Shown here one piece after another: positions 61,938-64,000 of a stretch of DNA of 64,000 bases. Source of the DNA: Polytrichum commune (Eukaryota; Streptophyta; Polytrichopsida; Polytrichales; Polytrichaceae); contig OX485806.1 of assembly GCA_950295325.1 (NCBI GenBank), positions 52,447,169 through 52,511,168 on the forward strand, read 5' to 3'. Under the pieces are notes generated by a model. It had not been told where the DNA came from and made no database searches. It saw nothing but the letters and a program-made list of their open reading frames with translations. The translations under genes were made by a program, and so were the position numbers. Numbering within the stretch: the stretch's first letter is position 1; the number at the start of each line of letters is the position of its first letter.

Positions 61938-64000
61938 TTTCCTTTCTTCTCTCAACCTCTGTCACAACTACGGAAATTCTCTCCCCTCCGGGTTCCCTCT
62001 CTTCCGCTTAATTGCTACAGAGTCCCAGCAAGCCAACTGCCGGTAACTAGAAATTGCGGAGTCCTAGCAATCCAACGGCTGGGTGCTCGAAAAACAACCT
62101 CACCACTCGTTCTCTCAACAAATTTTCCTCTTGCGAAAAAGTGGGGAGGAGAAGGAAGGGACCCTTAGATATCCTTCCTCCCTCTTCTTTCCCCTGTTAC
62201 CGTTCGTTTTAACGGAAAACGGTTGCCAACCGTCTTCCGACGGTTTACCAACGGTTTCCCCCAACCGCCACAAGTCCGTTGTAACCGTCGTTACCAGCCG
62301 GCTCTCCACTTCCGGACCGTTGGGTAAACGTGGCATAACCGTTACTTGGTCCGGACCAGCGGTCCGGACCATAATCAAACAATCCTCCTAGTCCAATTTG
62401 CCGGACTGGTAATAATACCCTTTTTTATCATTTTTATCGTGCGAGGTGGATTTAGAACGCCCTATTTCCTAGTACAATTAATTTACCCTAAGAGACCCTA
62501 TTGTCCTCATACGATTAGGGTAAAATATGGAAAATGGATCCGTATTTCCGTATTTCCATATTTCCGTAGAATATTGGGCTCCCACAGAGCGACACGAGGG
62601 CGAGAAAAGTTGATGATGTCGGGGCGGTGGGTTTCATCGTCGTCTCCAATGGGAGTGTCGGGCTTGCATTTTTGCGAGCCGAATATCTCTGCACCCTCGA
62701 GGTGGGGACTACGGGTGCAGAATTCGCCCTCGCCGGGCATTTCAAGGAGAACCTTCCGTAGAACAACGGGGTCATTGGTACGTTGAGCACATTGAAGCTT
62801 GAGTTCTTCTTTGCTAGGGCCATCACCCCCAACGCTACCCTTCATAAATTGATGGTACGCCACAACTTGGAGGAACACTCGAATGTAGTCATCCACAGTG
62901 GCCACGTATAAATCGCCACCTTTGTTGTCGGACACTGGAAGCCATTTGTTGTGAATGGATTCGGCAAGGTTGCAATTGGGCATTTGTGCAAATTCCTCGG
63001 TGGTTATGATTTTCTCCTGCCAATGAAATGGCAGTGTAAGAAATAAATTTTTTTTGGGAAAATTAAATTAAAAACAAAAAACAAGAAGTAATAACAGTAA
63101 AGACGCACCAATTCCATGAAGCCACCCCATTGTCGATATCAAAAGTGCCAGAAGGCAAGCCAAAGTTGGAGGTGTTTCAGTCCATCCTTGGAGGTGCAGT
63201 TAGACGAAGCCCACCAGGCCTTGATGGCGAGGTATCTCGTCTCAGCGTCCTGCATAGAGGATGCGTCGCGATACTGAAGGCAGAGACGCTTGTGTTGGTC
63301 TTGCAAGTCGTGCTTGATATATAGTTTGGTGTGTTTCTCCAAAGACTGGGTCCAATGGAAATAGCAGGTTCTCTCACGCCCATCGATGGGAACCTTTGGA
63401 TCTCCGGACCTGTAAACAATCCTCACGGCATTCCAATTGGCTTGTGCACTGTCCGCCATGAAGCCTTTGAAGTGGGGCTTGGGGATTCCATGGCGGGCCA
63501 TGACGTGGTTGAGGTTCTGCCAGAAAAATACTTGAGCATCTTTGTCCTCGGATTGGAAGTCGTAGCAAGCGATGGTCATGACGCGCTGGTAGGTTCCGTC
63601 GTTTACGTGGCAGGCCATGGTGGTCCACTTGGCGACGCGTTTGACATGGTCGGACATGATCCAAGCATGCTCGAGATCCCCGCCAGGTTGCATGCGCTTA
63701 ACCAAGTCGACCCCACTACCAGGGCCGACCTCGGACATCTTGAAAATGAAAATTTTGTCCGTCTCGTCACCCTGGCCGGGGAATTGATTACGCTGGACGT
63801 AGGCCCAGGTGCTGACACCTCGAAGCTTGGCGATGCCATCCATAACCCCTAACCTACGTAAGTATTTGAAAGTGGTAACCTTGTTTTGGAGGTGGGGGGA
63901 ATTCAACTCCTTGCAACGATAAAAAACGGGCTCAAGTTCTTCCAACGAAAGAAGTTGATGAGGATTACTATCATTGCGGAGGAGGAATTCACCCACAAGG

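Larger units (their letters stand above)
58504..62586 (-). mobile_element. CCGGA-rich LTR-like element, long form
   Basis: 4083 bp, TGTGGGA...TCCCACA, flanked by the perfect 5-bp duplication GAGCG (58499-58503 and 62587-62591), inserted into the coding sequence of MULE copy 2. It is related to the element at 32014-34177. There is a ~285-bp tandem duplication at ~58985-59470. It encodes one long minus-strand ORF and no reverse transcriptase or integrase. No direct terminal repeats are visible, so the options are a giant solo LTR, or a non-autonomous retroelement whose integrase is supplied in trans. Removing one duplication copy restores the host reading frame, which confirms the borders. Confidence 0.85.
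58066..63999 (-). pseudogene. MULE-type transposase gene, copy 2 (split by insertion)
   Basis: It runs off the right window edge. 63999-63109 encodes the catalytic core, with YDFQSED, FKGFMADSAQANWN and CYFHW as in copy 1. A 92-bp intron follows (63108-63017), at the same position as the intron of copy 1. The frame continues (NCNLAESIHNKW, then GEFCTRSPHLEG) to 62592, where a 4083-bp element interrupts it after RPRVA. The frame resumes cleanly on the other side at 58503 (QRTTRSHAS) and goes through VTKKKCTAKIV. A 9-T run near 58174 shifts the frame; the homology ends at ~58066 before any SWIM finger. Within the window the catalytic part has no stop or shift, so this copy may have been coding until the insertion. 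Confidence 0.75.

Overview
The window looks like nuclear DNA of a land plant, probably a seedless one (bryophyte, lycophyte or fern); the clade is my inference. The signs are split genes with roughly 80-130 bp GT..AG introns, plant-type MULE and hAT transposases, solo LTRs with 5-bp target duplications, large satellite arrays and a short degenerate TTTAGGG block. There is no operon structure and no rRNA or tRNA gene that I could see. Almost everything is repeat, transposon or decayed gene; no fully intact long gene is visible.

Layout. 1-3100: copies of one ~975-bp LTR family, one nested in another and one clean solo LTR. 3106-14410: a ~140-bp satellite (S1) containing a damaged gene (copy 1, 11125-13574), closed on the right by a second solo LTR (14476-15450). 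15456-19310: mostly non-coding, with a ~47-bp satellite (S2). 19310-26935: an 85-bp satellite (S3) on both sides of the longest relative of that gene (copy 2, minus strand, 21297-25472). 27238-31040: a broken kinase-like gene, its TATA box, a GC-rich minisatellite and a foldback element. 32014-34177: a CCGGA-rich LTR-like element, then a telomere-like block and a 165-bp satellite. 35290-39051: a small lineage gene and the C-terminal half of the kinase/coiled-coil/RING gene. 39774-42962: a hAT transposase gene with a long acidic C-terminal extension. 44033-46989: the third relative of the gene (copy 3), beside a fourth satellite (S4, 47020-49560). 50728-55250: a MULE-type transposon gene with an accessory ORF. 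55715-57118: small repeats and more S3. 57618-63999: a second small lineage gene and a second MULE, split by a 4083-bp LTR-like element.

The most interesting pattern is a gene-plus-satellite module. Three divergent relatives of one multi-exon gene each sit beside a different satellite: S1, S3 or S4. The gene has a ParB-like exon (kept only in copy 2) followed by exons resembling the catalytic region of N4/N6 DNA methyltransferases. The satellites differ in length and sequence, but all three carry a palindrome with the same core, TCTCGG-N2-CCGAGA. A ParB/methylase-like protein family next to arrays of palindromes invites the guess that the repeats are, or were, its binding or modification sites. 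The palindromes are seen directly; the gene family assignment is motif-based; the functional link is inference.

A second pattern is a GC-rich minisatellite (GGGAACG/GCGGACG words) directly upstream of a TATA box at three separate places (29.6 kb, 36.3 kb and 43.2 kb).
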